A stretch of DNA of 64,000 bases from Thiotrichaceae bacterium UBA4486 (GCA_002389045.1 DGNS01000009.1:62001-126000), one strand, 5' to 3'. Counted from the first letter of the stretch, positions 43,892 to 52,523 are shown. Notes: generated from the letters alone by a model not told the origin. Numbers and translations: made by a program.

Positions 43892-46333
43892 ATGGCGGAT
43901 AAAACCGGCACCATAGATGAACACACACCCGGTTCATACCACCCGGACCAGGATCGTATCTTGTCGCCAGAGCCGGCTCTGGCGACAAGTAATACAAGTG
44001 ATGAATTTCACGATGTTCTTCATCTGTACGACCAGGCCCCAACCGGTATAACCATAAGCCTTATAGCATCAACCTTGATAGCCTGGTGGTTAATGGAATC
44101 AGTACCGGATTATATCGTGCTGCCCTGGCTCGCTTTTATTGCCCTCACCAGTATTATGCATCTTTTTGTGATCAAACAATTCAGGCTGTCCGGCGCGTAT
44201 ATCAGCATCAGTAGCAACTGGGTTTCTTATAATGCCTTTTTATTCAGCATGCTCGGTCTTGCCTGGAGCGTTGGCTACCTGTTTTTCTTTCCATACATCA
44301 GCGAAACAGAACAAATGTTTCTTTTTTATGCAGCCGGCTTAATGGCAATCGGGATGTTACCTGTTTTGTCCGCGGTGCTCTCCGGCTACATAATTTTTAT
44401 AAGCGCTGTGGCCATACCGTTACTTTTTCTCTTGATCGGACAAACTGCTGAACGTATGTTCTTTACGGCACTGGGTATTATGTCCAGTTATGTATTACTG
44501 GCCCTGGTCGCGAAAAACTACCAGGCATCACTTGGAAAATCCCACAACCTGGCGTCAAATGCCAGCCGACAGGCGCGGCAACAGTTTGAAAACAGTGAAC
44601 AGATCAAGGAAACCAACCTCAAACTCAGGAAAGAAGCCGAGGACTACCGGAAAGCATCAATCAGGGGTAATATTGAAAGGGACCAGGCACTGAAAACCCT
44701 GCAATCAATCAATGATGGTGTAATTACTACCGACCAGGCAGGAAAAATCAATTTCATTAACCCGGTGGCAGAAGTCTACCTTGGCTGGGAAAAGGAACAT
44801 GTCATTGGCAAGCGTATCGAACGTATATTCAATATAGTCGATCAGAAAACGCGCAAAAAACTTGTAATGCCTGTAGATAAGTGTCTTGACAGTAAAAGCA
44901 TCATCACAGGTAATAACAGCAGTATCCTGGTGCGCAGGGACGGGGTAGAATATGCCATTGAATATACCCTGACGCCCGTTACAGACAAACAATCCTCTGC
45001 AACAGGCACGGCCCTTGTTTTCCGTGATGTCACTGAAAAACGTGAACTCGAAAAAAATCTCACATGGCAGGCCAGCCATGATCCACTTACCGGGCTCATT
45101 AACCGAAGGGAGTTCGACAACCGTCTTTCAAAAATAATTTCATCCGATAATATCGATGGAAATGAACATGCGCTTTGTTTCATCGACCTGGATAACTTCA
45201 AGATAATCAACGACAGTTGCGGTCATGTTGCCGGTGACGAATTGCTGAAAAAAATAGCTGCATGTCTGAAAAACAAGTCAAGGGACACGGATACCATCGC
45301 CCGCATCGGTGGTGATGAATTCGGTGTTATTTTATACAGTTGCGCCATGGGCAAGGCAAGACTCATCGCCGAGATATTCAGGGAACAGATCGAGAAGCTG
45401 GAGTTTCATTGGCAAGGCCGCACCTATAATATAACCTCAAGTATCGGTGTCATTGCCATTGACAACAGTTACAGGGAACTCTCTGATGTAATCCGGGCGG
45501 CGGATATATCCTGTTATGAGGCCAAGGACAAGGGTAAAAACCAGGTCAGTCTGCTGGTTCAGGGTGATCGCGTAATCAATGACAAACACAGCCAGATTCA
45601 ATGGGTGGAAAAAATCCGGGACTGCCTGGCAAGACAGGCTTTTGCCCTACATACCCAGGAGATACGCCCACTGGATGATATGAACGAAATACTGATCTGT
45701 GAACATCTGCTGAGGATCGACGACGCAGGTGAACTTGTTTTACCGGGACAGTATATGCCGGCAATCGAACGCTATCACATGATGCCCGAAATCGATCGCT
45801 GGGTGGTCAAGGCCAGCTTTGAACTGCTGGCATACGGCCATCCTGTTCTTGATCAGTATAATGTCGTCAGCATCAACCTGTCAGAACAGTCCATTGCCGA
45901 TGAAAAACTGATTGCCTACATACTCAATCTTGTTGAAGAGTATGAGATCAGATCAGAACGTGTCTGTTTTGACGTTCCGGAAAGCAGTTTACACAGAAAT
46001 GTTATCAGGACAGAAAAATTTATCCGGTCAATGAAAGCCGGCGGATGCCGTATCGCCATAGACAATTTCAGCTCAGGCCTTGATACCTTCAGAATTTTAA
46101 AACCGCTGGATATCGATTTTATCAAGTTTAACGGCCGTATAAGTGACCTGAACAATGAGAAAAAGAGCCTTGAATACACAATCCTTGAGTCCATTAATCA
46201 GATCAGCCACCTGATAGGAGCGCAGACCATAGGTAAATGTATATCTGATGAAAACAACCTGGATGTGCTGTTCGATATTGGAGTCGATTACGCCCAGGGC
46301 TTTTACATCTCCAGGCCTGCGGCATTGTCATAA
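43892..46333 (+). CDS. Membrane PAS-GGDEF-EAL protein (c-di-GMP turnover)
   Basis: An 813-residue inner-membrane signalling protein. A multi-helix MASE-like sensor occupies about residues 45-200, a coiled segment 205-255, and a PAS domain about 265-385. The GGDEF domain (about 395-555) has an intact RIGGDEFGV site. The EAL domain (about 570-810) is degenerate: EHLLR replaces EALLR, DNFSSG replaces DDFGTG, and the AEG glutamate is replaced (QTIGKCIS). It is therefore probably a diguanylate cyclase with a non-catalytic EAL. The open frame extends to 43820; the ATG at 43892 follows an AGGT. Two CRP-type sites lie upstream. Confidence 0.88.
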   Translation: MADKTGTIDEHTPGSYHPDQDRILSPEPALATSNTSDEFHDVLHLYDQAPTGITISLIASTLIAWWLMESVPDYIVLPWLAFIALTSIMHLFVIKQFRLSGAYISISSNWVSYNAFLFSMLGLAWSVGYLFFFPYISETEQMFLFYAAGLMAIGMLPVLSAVLSGYIIFISAVAIPLLFLLIGQTAERMFFTALGIMSSYVLLALVAKNYQASLGKSHNLASNASRQARQQFENSEQIKETNLKLRKEAEDYRKASIRGNIERDQALKTLQSINDGVITTDQAGKINFINPVAEVYLGWEKEHVIGKRIERIFNIVDQKTRKKLVMPVDKCLDSKSIITGNNSSILVRRDGVEYAIEYTLTPVTDKQSSATGTALVFRDVTEKRELEKNLTWQASHDPLTGLINRREFDNRLSKIISSDNIDGNEHALCFIDLDNFKIINDSCGHVAGDELLKKIAACLKNKSRDTDTIARIGGDEFGVILYSCAMGKARLIAEIFREQIEKLEFHWQGRTYNITSSIGVIAIDNSYRELSDVIRAADISCYEAKDKGKNQVSLLVQGDRVINDKHSQIQWVEKIRDCLARQAFALHTQEIRPLDDMNEILICEHLLRIDDAGELVLPGQYMPAIERYHMMPEIDRWVVKASFELLAYGHPVLDQYNVVSINLSEQSIADEKLIAYILNLVEEYEIRSERVCFDVPESSLHRNVIRTEKFIRSMKAGGCRIAIDNFSSGLDTFRILKPLDIDFIKFNGRISDLNNEKKSLEYTILESINQISHLIGAQTIGKCISDENNLDVLFDIGVDYAQGFYISRPAALS
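43960..43989. repeat. Perfect 30-bp palindrome inside the GGDEF-EAL gene
   Basis: Bases 43960-43974 and 43975-43989 are perfect complements with no loop; the centre is AGAGCCGGCTCT. It falls in codons 23-33 of the protein, in the variable cytoplasmic N-terminal tail before the first membrane helix. It may be a small inserted palindromic element or a hairpin controlling translation. Confidence 0.8.
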
Positions 46334-46370
46334 CCGGAGCCGGCAAACGAAACCCGCCGGATGGCATTAT

Positions 46371-46424
46371 GTTCACTGTTATCTGTTATCTGTTATCTGA
46401 GATCTGAGATCTGAGATCTGTCAC
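46371..46424. repeat. Heptad tract T6
   Basis: Units GTTCACT, GTTATCT (x2-3) and GAGATCT (x3) lie between the convergent GGDEF-EAL gene and the antiporter gene. Read on the minus strand, it encodes the end of the antiporter frame beyond its stop codon. Confidence 0.85.
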
Positions 46425-46461
46425 GCCCCGCCACCAGGCCAATCGTAGGCGCCTGTACAAA

Positions 46462-47634
46462 TTACGTAAACAGAACAACCCCGTAGGCCATTGACTGGAT
46501 GGTGTAGTAGTAATCCAGTGACAGCGGTAGCGACAGGGCCAGCGCCAGGGTGATGGTACCCCTGGTGCCGCCCCAGCAGACAGTGAGCTGTTGCCGCATA
46601 CCCAGTTCAGTCGTCCAGGGCAACTTGCCGGTGACAGTCAGCGCCGGAATAACCAGCGCGATGCGAACCAGGAATATAGCCACAACAGCATAGAGCATCG
46701 CCAGCCAGCGTTCCGTAAACATAGTCAGGGTTATGGTGACTCCGGCAAGCAAAAATATCATCATTCCGGAAAGCTCGGAAACTGTATCCCAGAAACACAG
46801 ACTGTCCGATATTTTTTTGTCAGTCTTGTCATTAAAATCCAGATGTCGCGCCAGCAAACCGGCAGCCAGTACGGCCATAACCCCGGAAACATGAAATATA
46901 TCTTCCGCCAGTATGTACACCGTATAGGCCGTAACCAGTGTGACTATAGTACAGGCATGACTGTCCCTGACAGCCACCAGAAGGAAATGCGTTATCCAGG
47001 CCATCACCAGGCCGATCAGGATGCCGCCGACAAACACACCGATAAAATGCCACACCACGCCATACCAGGTAAATTCCACGGTGTTGTTGAGCGCCACGGA
47101 TAACAGCAAGCTAAACAGGACAATCGCTATGGCATCGTTGAACAGGCTCTCTCCTTCCAGCAGGGAGCGAACGCGGGATGATGTACCGGCCTCCTCCAAT
47201 GTCGAGATGGCAACGGCGGGATCGGTTGCCGACAGCAGGGCGGCGGCAAGCATTGCCGCCACAATCGAAAATCCATCAGGATGTCCGACGGCGAAATAGA
47301 GTATAAGACCTGTCACCAGTGTTATACACACAAACACCGGGAAGGACAGCATGAGCACATGCAGGATATCCTTTTTCATGGCCGGCACGTCGAGTGTCAG
47401 TGCAGCCTTGAAAATCAACACGGGAATCAGGCCGTAAAGGATTATGATTTCGAAATTATGCCAGCGAATCCCGGTATCGATATGCAGGTATTTTGTAGTG
47501 AATTCCGATACAGAAAACCCGATTAATACCAGGACAATCGGCCAGGGAATATGAAATCTTGCACAGATTTGTCTGACTGGTACAGCAATCAACAACAGTG
47601 CGGAAAGGAATAGAACGGTATCTGATGACAACAT
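46462..47634 (-). CDS. CPA1-family Na+/H+ antiporter, prematurely stopped
   Basis: A 390-residue inner-membrane cation/proton antiporter with about 11 hydrophobic segments. CPA1 features are SATDPAVAISTLEEAG, EGESLFNDAIAIVLF (the ion-site ND pair) and GGTRGTITLALALSLP near the end. The frame stops at TAA after GVVLFT. However, the next codons in the same frame read FVQAPTIGLVAGR before a second stop inside heptad tract T6, and FVQxPT is what the family normally has there. So a nonsense codon appears to remove the last helix. The start follows doxX by 80 bases of heptad tract. It may be a pseudogene or a tolerated truncation. Confidence 0.8.
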   Translation of the reverse strand: MLSSDTVLFLSALLLIAVPVRQICARFHIPWPIVLVLIGFSVSEFTTKYLHIDTGIRWHNFEIIILYGLIPVLIFKAALTLDVPAMKKDILHVLMLSFPVFVCITLVTGLILYFAVGHPDGFSIVAAMLAAALLSATDPAVAISTLEEAGTSSRVRSLLEGESLFNDAIAIVLFSLLLSVALNNTVEFTWYGVVWHFIGVFVGGILIGLVMAWITHFLLVAVRDSHACTIVTLVTAYTVYILAEDIFHVSGVMAVLAAGLLARHLDFNDKTDKKISDSLCFWDTVSELSGMMIFLLAGVTITLTMFTERWLAMLYAVVAIFLVRIALVIPALTVTGKLPWTTELGMRQQLTVCWGGTRGTITLALALSLPLSLDYYYTIQSMAYGVVLFT

Positions 47635-47651
47635 TTCCGCCCGATCCTCTC

Positions 47652-47742
47652 TGTCCCGTTACCTGTTCCCTGTTATCTGTAATCTGTCATCTGTCATCTG
47701 TCATCTGTCATCTGTCATCTGAGATCTGAGATCTGAAGTCTG
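47652..47742. repeat. Heptad tract T7
   Basis: Units TGTCCCG, TTACCTG, TTATCTG, TCATCTG (x5) and AGATCTG run in phase between doxX and the antiporter gene. The doxX stop codon (47715-47717) and its last seven sense codons lie inside the tract. Confidence 0.9.
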
Positions 47743-48386
47743 TATCGCCTGGCCACCCAGTAATCGATACCCAGGTATTTCCCGGCTCCGGTAAAAAACA
47801 GTACCAGTAACATCACAAAATAGGTCGCGGCAAATTCAATGCCATTCTTCAGAATCGTCACGCTGCCATGTTCCGTGATAAAGCCATAGATGCTGTGTTC
47901 CTTCAGAATCGAGACTGCCCGTTGCTTGCGGTCAAGAGCACCTTCAATCATGTCCTGCCGCCATTCCCAGGGTACCGTCAACCTGGATTCGGGCAATGCA
48001 TGCCAGCCGTTGTCCCAGTGTGCCGTAGTTGCAGCCACAATCATGGTGATCATCAGGGGTATGGATATGATTCTGGTCAGTATGCCAAAGAGCAAAAACC
48101 AGCCGCCGAGAAATTCTGACCAGCCCGCCAGGAAGGCCAGTAACTCCGGCAAGGGCAGTCCGAGTCCCCAGTCGGGATTTCCAAACCACGCCACCACGTT
48201 CGGATCCGCCAGCAGGCGTTCAAATAACCCGGCCTCGCTGTTGCCGAGCTGTAATTTGCCATAGCCGGCCTTGATGAATATCGGCGCCAGGTAAATTCGC
48301 AGTAATAAAGGCGCAATGAAATCCACGGCCTTGAGTTTATCCAGAATATCGAATGGTTTGTTCGCAATCGCCTGCACAGTACTCAT
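47715..48386 (-). CDS. DoxX-family membrane protein of the RiPP operon
   Basis: A 223-residue integral membrane protein of the DoxX family, with four helices (about 22-45, 80-105, 105-125 and 180-200) and the family pattern RIYLAPIFIKAGYGKLQ and FLAGWSEFLGGWFLLFGILTR. DoxX proteins are regular partners of HvfABC/bufferin operons and are thought to help in membrane steps, though no reaction is established. The last residues LQISDLR are written by the heptad tract T7. AAGAGG lies 9 bases before the ATG. It is separated from the DUF2063 gene by 156 bases. Confidence 0.85.
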   Translation of the reverse strand: MSTVQAIANKPFDILDKLKAVDFIAPLLLRIYLAPIFIKAGYGKLQLGNSEAGLFERLLADPNVVAWFGNPDWGLGLPLPELLAFLAGWSEFLGGWFLLFGILTRIISIPLMITMIVAATTAHWDNGWHALPESRLTVPWEWRQDMIEGALDRKQRAVSILKEHSIYGFITEHGSVTILKNGIEFAATYFVMLLVLFFTGAGKYLGIDYWVARRYRLQISDLR

Positions 48387-48542
48387 GTTTTTCTGCCTCT
48401 TTCAAAGCTTTGATTTATCAGGATGTATGATCTGCGTAATTCACGGGTTTGCCTGACCATGGTTATACCGCTTTTTCGGGTATGGTACGAAGTATATACA
48501 TGCACAGCAGCCGGTAGCCCCATTGCAATCGGGCCATGAAAG

Positions 48543-49307
48543 TCAACCTCTGTGTGTACCCAGAATGACCTCTTTGTCGCGCATTTCGTCGAGGATTTGT
48601 AATCCGCCCTGGATAACCGTTTCAGGATTGGGGTGCTGCAATTCCCCGGCGATCTGCCGTAACAGTTGTGCGCCACTATTGCCCTGGTCTTTCTGCATCA
48701 ACTCGAACAACCGGGCAGTGACAGGGTTGAGGACAAGAAAGCTGACATTACAATCACTGTTTCGGTACACCACGAGATACGTGAACTGTTCCGGTGGTGT
48801 ATCCGGCCGGTAATCGGGACTGATCCTGTGTACCGGCCAGGTGTAGGTAAGTGTTCTCGCCAGTGGGTTCAGCACCGGTAACCCGGTGGCCATATCACCG
48901 TTCCGGTCAATCGTGGAGTAGTCAATCTCCCTGGGATCAATGGACACAGCCGTTTCCACCCACTCGTAGTGGGCCAGTTCAGAAATATACGGAGGATCAT
49001 TCGACTGGTCACGTTCATGCTCCAGATAATCCAGGAACTCCCGTGGCATACGCGGGAAATACGGGGTATGGGAGCGGTGACGTTTAAAATAATCCCTGAT
49101 CATCGCATGCCAGTGCTCATCCGGAATAATTTTTCTGAGTACCGGAAAACTTCCGGCCATAAAACTCTCTACATTGCGATAAAGCAGACCGCGGTAAATA
49201 TCAAGGCGCCGGTCTTCCACTCCGGCCGGCGGTGGAGCCTGGTCCGGATCACGCATATGACGGGTAAACGCCTGTTGTATCTCACCAAACCCGGCATCAG
49301 TACTCAT
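48543..49307 (-). CDS. DUF2063 protein, RiPP partner (HvfC/BufC type)
   Basis: A 254-residue cytoplasmic protein of the DUF2063 family (annotated as putative DNA-binding domain). The N-terminal LDIYRGLLYRNVESFMAGSFPVLRKIIP and LAHYEWVETAVS patterns are typical. In HvfABC and bufferin systems this protein associates with the MNIO enzyme and helps present the precursor peptide, so a RiPP-recognition role is the better reading than transcription control. Its start overlaps the DUF692 stop as ATGA (translational coupling). Confidence 0.88.
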   Translation of the reverse strand: MSTDAGFGEIQQAFTRHMRDPDQAPPPAGVEDRRLDIYRGLLYRNVESFMAGSFPVLRKIIPDEHWHAMIRDYFKRHRSHTPYFPRMPREFLDYLEHERDQSNDPPYISELAHYEWVETAVSIDPREIDYSTIDRNGDMATGLPVLNPLARTLTYTWPVHRISPDYRPDTPPEQFTYLVVYRNSDCNVSFLVLNPVTARLFELMQKDQGNSGAQLLRQIAGELQHPNPETVIQGGLQILDEMRDKEVILGTHRG

Positions 49308-50167
49308 TGTCTGACGGCCTCATCGGTTTGCACCAGGTAACGCTGCTGAATGCGGGTAATATGCCCGGCTTCGGCAAGCAGTTCATTCAGTGGAGGAATA
49401 TTGAAATCCCGCTCCAGCAGGGTCGGGAAAACACCAAAATAGTCATAGGCCTTGTCGAGTAGATCCCAGACCGGATCGATAACATTGGCCCCGTGTGTAT
49501 CGACGCGTAAATCCTCCGCCTCGACGTAATGCCCGGCAATGTGGGCATAGGCAATACGCTCACCGGGTAGTGCCCTGAGGAACCCAACCGCGTCATAGCG
49601 GTGATTGATGCTGTTGACATAAATATTGTTAACGTCGAGCAACAGGTCACAATCCGCTTCCTGTAAAACAGCATTGATAAAATCGATTTCCTCCATCTCC
49701 TGCCCCGGAGCGGCGTAGTAGGATACGTTTTCGATGGCCATGCGGCGTCCAATGATATCCTGCACCCGGAGAATGCGTTCAGCCACGTATTTAACGGCAT
49801 CACCGGTAAACGGAATAGGCATCAGGTCATAAAGATGACCTTCATCGGCACAGTAACTGAGATGTTCGCTGTAACAACGAATGTTGTATGTATCGAGAAA
49901 ATGCCGGACCTTGTGAAGAAAAGCCTCGTCAAGGGGTGCGGTACCTCCAAGATCAAGGGACAGACCGTGACAGACCATGGGCATGGTTTCGGTAATTTCA
50001 CGGAACCGGCGGCCGAATTTGCCACCCACATCGATCCAGTTTTCCGGAGCGACTTCCATGAAATCAATAGGCGTGTGATCAAGATCTGCGAATGGGCCGA
50101 TGAAGGCCCGTCGCAGACCCAACCCGGTGCCATGCACCGGGTGGGTATTTCTGCAAATGTCAGACAT
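49304..50167 (-). CDS. DUF692/MNIO enzyme, peptide-modifying oxidase (HvfB/BufB type)
   Basis: A 287-residue TIM-barrel multinuclear non-heme iron oxygenase of the family containing MbnB, TglH and HvfB. Candidate metal ligands are all present: His in VCHGLSLDLGG, His in YSEHLSYC, Glu in MAIENVSYY, Asp/Asn in LLDVNNIYVN, His in AYAHIAGH, Asp/His in VDTHG and Glu in LLERDF. In relatives it oxidatively rearranges cysteines of EGKCG motifs to thiooxazole-type heterocycles. The precursor with seven such motifs is encoded 20 bases upstream. Function in this organism is inferred from that pairing. Confidence 0.92.
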   Translation of the reverse strand: MSDICRNTHPVHGTGLGLRRAFIGPFADLDHTPIDFMEVAPENWIDVGGKFGRRFREITETMPMVCHGLSLDLGGTAPLDEAFLHKVRHFLDTYNIRCYSEHLSYCADEGHLYDLMPIPFTGDAVKYVAERILRVQDIIGRRMAIENVSYYAAPGQEMEEIDFINAVLQEADCDLLLDVNNIYVNSINHRYDAVGFLRALPGERIAYAHIAGHYVEAEDLRVDTHGANVIDPVWDLLDKAYDYFGVFPTLLERDFNIPPLNELLAEAGHITRIQQRYLVQTDEAVRQ

Positions 50168-50187
50168 CAGTGATGTAATTGACTGAC

Positions 50188-50544
50188 TTACTTGCCCTCA
50201 CCGCACTTGCCTTCGCCGCACTTGCCTTCAGCAGCTTCTTCCTTGCCTTCGCCGCATTTGCCTTCGGCTTCGCCCTTGCCTTCGCCGCATTTGCCTTCGG
50301 CTTCGCCCTTGCCTTCGCCGCATTTGCCCTCGGCTTCGCCCTTGCCTTCGCCGCACTTGCCCTCGGCTTCGCCCTTGCCTTCGCCGCACTTGCCTTCACC
50401 TTCGGCAACCATATAGCCATTCTGGTATTCAGCCATACTGAAAGGATTGTCGGCCGCGTGGAGCACCGGGCTCATCGCCAGGGATACAGCAAAAGTAGTA
50501 CCGAGAGCGGCTGCGATGGGTTTCAATTGATATTTCTTGGACAT
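50188..50544 (-). CDS. EGKCG-repeat RiPP precursor (HvfA/bufferin type)
   Basis: A 118-residue secreted peptide. AGGAGA precedes the ATG at 50544. A Sec signal peptide (about 1-31, ending VLHA-ADN) is followed by a short linker and a low-complexity tail of Glu, Gly, Lys, Cys and Ala. Seven EGKCG motifs are present, cysteines at 53, 64, 75, 86, 97, 109 and 114. Five 11-residue units EGKCGEGKGEA (last one EGKEEA) stand in tandem, then a denser pair ends EGKCGEGK. Homologous precursors are modified on the cysteines by DUF692 enzymes and bind copper or other metals in the periplasm. First gene of the operon. Confidence 0.93.
   Translation of the reverse strand: MSKKYQLKPIAAALGTTFAVSLAMSPVLHAADNPFSMAEYQNGYMVAEGEGKCGEGKGEAEGKCGEGKGEAEGKCGEGKGEAEGKCGEGKGEAEGKCGEGKEEAAEGKCGEGKCGEGK
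50233..50397 (-). repeat. Five 33-bp tandem repeats coding EGKCGEGKGEA
   Basis: Codons 50-104 of the precursor are five direct 33-bp repeats (165 bases) with few synonymous differences (cat/cac, ctc/ttc). The uniformity suggests recent expansion by slippage or unequal exchange, so copy number may vary among strains. Confidence 0.9.
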
Positions 50545-50848
50545 TGAGGTTCTCCTGAGTATTGATAACTTAAGTGGAATCCAATCGCGTATATGTATGT
50601 ATTCACGCGTCCTGATTCCTTCCATACATTTTATATAAAATACATTCCGGCAGAGGATTTCAATCAAGCAAAAATCTGTTTACAGCGAGGCCGGAACTCA
50701 GGTAATAGACAAACGACACCCTGAAAAGTTACAACACCGGACCGTCGCCGGGTCAGCGGATCTCTGGCTACTGAAAATCAGTATTTATTAAAAATCATCA
50801 ATGATAACAATTGGTTACATGAAAAAGCTGATACTTAAATGGATTGCG
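50545..50848 (-). promoter_or_regulatory. Intergenic region upstream of the RiPP operon
   Basis: A 304-base gap between the lysS stop and the precursor start. It holds a perfect 14-bp AT palindrome ATTTTATATAAAAT (50628-50641) and a CGCGT/ACGCG inverted pair (50586-50590 and 50605-50609), both within 100 bases of the ATG, where a copper- or stress-responsive regulator could bind. I cannot assign a -35/-10 pair or a regulator, and see no gene here. Confidence 0.4.
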
Positions 50849-52327
50849 TCAGATTTTTATGCGCATATGCGGAAATAAAATAACATCGCGGATTGTGGGT
50901 GAATCGGTCAGAAACATGACCAGGCGGTCAATACCAATACCCTCGCCGGCTGCCGGTGGCATGCCATACTCAAGCGCTGTAATGTAATCTTCATCATAGT
51001 GCATGGCTTCGTTATCGCCGGCGACCTTGGCTTCAACCTGTTGCCTGAATCTCTCAGCCTGGTCTTCCGGATCATTCAACTCGGAAAAACCATTGGCGAT
51101 TTCCCGGCCACCGACGAAGAATTCAAAACGATCGGTAATAAACGGATCGTCATCGTTTTTCCTGGCCAGGGGCGACACCTCGGTGGGGAATGCCGTGATG
51201 AACGTCGGTTGCTTCAGGGACGCTTCCACGGTTTTTTCAAAAACCTCGATTTGCAATTTGCCAACACCCCAGGTGGTTTCAACATGGATGTCGAGTCCGT
51301 CAGCGATATTCAGAAGTTTATCCCGGTCATCCAGGTCCGCTGCATTGATTTGCGTATTGAAATGCAGAATGGACTCACGCACGGTCATCCGCCGGAAGGT
51401 CTGCCCCAGGTCGTATTCCTCGTCCTGATAGTTGATGACCGATGCTCCGGTAATCTCAGTCACCAGCGATCGGATCATGTCCTCGGTCAGATCCATCAGA
51501 TCATGGTAATCCGCGTAGGCCTGATAGAATTCCAGCATGGTGAATTCCGGATTGTGCCTGGGAGAAAGCCCCTCGTTGCGAAAACTCCGGTTGATTTCGA
51601 ACACCTTTTCCATACCACCCACCAGCAGGCGTTTAAGATATAGCTCGGGGGCGATACGCAGATACAAATCCATGTCGAGACTGTTGTGATGCGTGATAAA
51701 GGGCCGCGCCGTGGCGCCACCGGGGATAACGTGCATCATGGGTGTTTCCACTTCCATAAAACCGGCGCGGATCAGATAGTCGCGAATGAAGGCGGTTACC
51801 GCGGATCGGATCCGGAAAATAGTGCGGCTGTCCTCGTTCATGATCAGATCCACATAGCGTTGTCGATAACGCGTTTCCTGGTCTGTCAAACCATGAAATT
51901 TCTCCGGCAAGGGGCGAAGCGATTTGGTCAGCAATTGCAGGTCGTCCACCTGCACACTCAACTCACCCTTGTTGGTTTTCATGAGTACGCCGCTGGCGCC
52001 AACGATGTCCCCCGTATCCCAGTGCTTGAATGCACTGTAGACACCTTCCTGCAGATCGTCGCGCCGTGCGTATACCTGGATCTGTCCGCTCATATCCTGG
52101 ATATGGGCGAATGCCGCCTTGCCCATGACCCGCCTGGTCATCAACCGGCCGGCAATGGACACCCTGTGACCGAGTGATTCGAGTTCTTCCTTGCTTTTGT
52201 CTTCATAACGATTATGCAAATCACCGGCGAGCGAATCGCGGCGAAAAGTATTCGGATAGGCATTACCGCTGTCCCTGATTGCCGTGAGTTTATTTCGTCT
52301 TTCCTGTATGAGGTCTTCTTCGGACAT
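50849..52327 (-). CDS. lysS: Lysyl-tRNA synthetase (class II)
   Basis: Charges tRNA-Lys. The 492 residues have an OB-fold anticodon-binding domain (about 50-160, VSIAGRLMTRRVMGKAAFAHIQD) and a class II catalytic domain with motif 2 in FRNEGLSPRHNPEFTMLEFY and motif 3 in GEGIGIDRLVMFLTDSPTIRDVI. Length and order agree with E. coli LysS/LysU. It lies downstream of prfB, as in many gammaproteobacteria, but here heptad tract T8 fills the 196-base gap, so cotranscription needs read-through of the tract. Confidence 0.96.
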   Translation of the reverse strand: MSEEDLIQERRNKLTAIRDSGNAYPNTFRRDSLAGDLHNRYEDKSKEELESLGHRVSIAGRLMTRRVMGKAAFAHIQDMSGQIQVYARRDDLQEGVYSAFKHWDTGDIVGASGVLMKTNKGELSVQVDDLQLLTKSLRPLPEKFHGLTDQETRYRQRYVDLIMNEDSRTIFRIRSAVTAFIRDYLIRAGFMEVETPMMHVIPGGATARPFITHHNSLDMDLYLRIAPELYLKRLLVGGMEKVFEINRSFRNEGLSPRHNPEFTMLEFYQAYADYHDLMDLTEDMIRSLVTEITGASVINYQDEEYDLGQTFRRMTVRESILHFNTQINAADLDDRDKLLNIADGLDIHVETTWGVGKLQIEVFEKTVEASLKQPTFITAFPTEVSPLARKNDDDPFITDRFEFFVGGREIANGFSELNDPEDQAERFRQQVEAKVAGDNEAMHYDEDYITALEYGMPPAAGEGIGIDRLVMFLTDSPTIRDVILFPHMRIKI

Positions 52328-52344
52328 AAGTATTGTTAAGGTTG

Positions 52345-52520
52345 GTTCCGGGTTCTGGGTTCTGGGTTTTTAGGTTCCAGGTTCATAGTTCAGGGTTCAA
52401 TATTTTCTGTTTTCTGTTACCTGTTACCTGTTATCTGTAGTCTGAAGTCTGAAGTCTGTTATCTGTTATCTGTTATCTGTTATCTGTTGTCTGTTGTCTG
52501 TTGTCTGTTGTCTGTTGTCT
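52345..52520. repeat. Heptad tract T8
   Basis: About 25 units: divergent GTTCCGG, GTTCTGG and GTTCATA at the lysS side (one single-base phase slip near 52373), then GTTACCT, GAAGTCT, GTTATCT (x4) and GTTGTCT (x5) up to the prfB stop. It shows how diverged units grade into perfect ones while keeping the 7-bp period. Confidence 0.93.
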
Positions 52521-52523
52521 GAA

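Noticed and set aside
50179..50547. Plus-strand frames opposite the RiPP precursor giving Phe/Ala-rich or Pro/Ser/His-rich repeats
   Set aside because: These are reverse translations of the 33-bp repeats; the minus frame has a signal peptide, ribosome-binding site and operon context.
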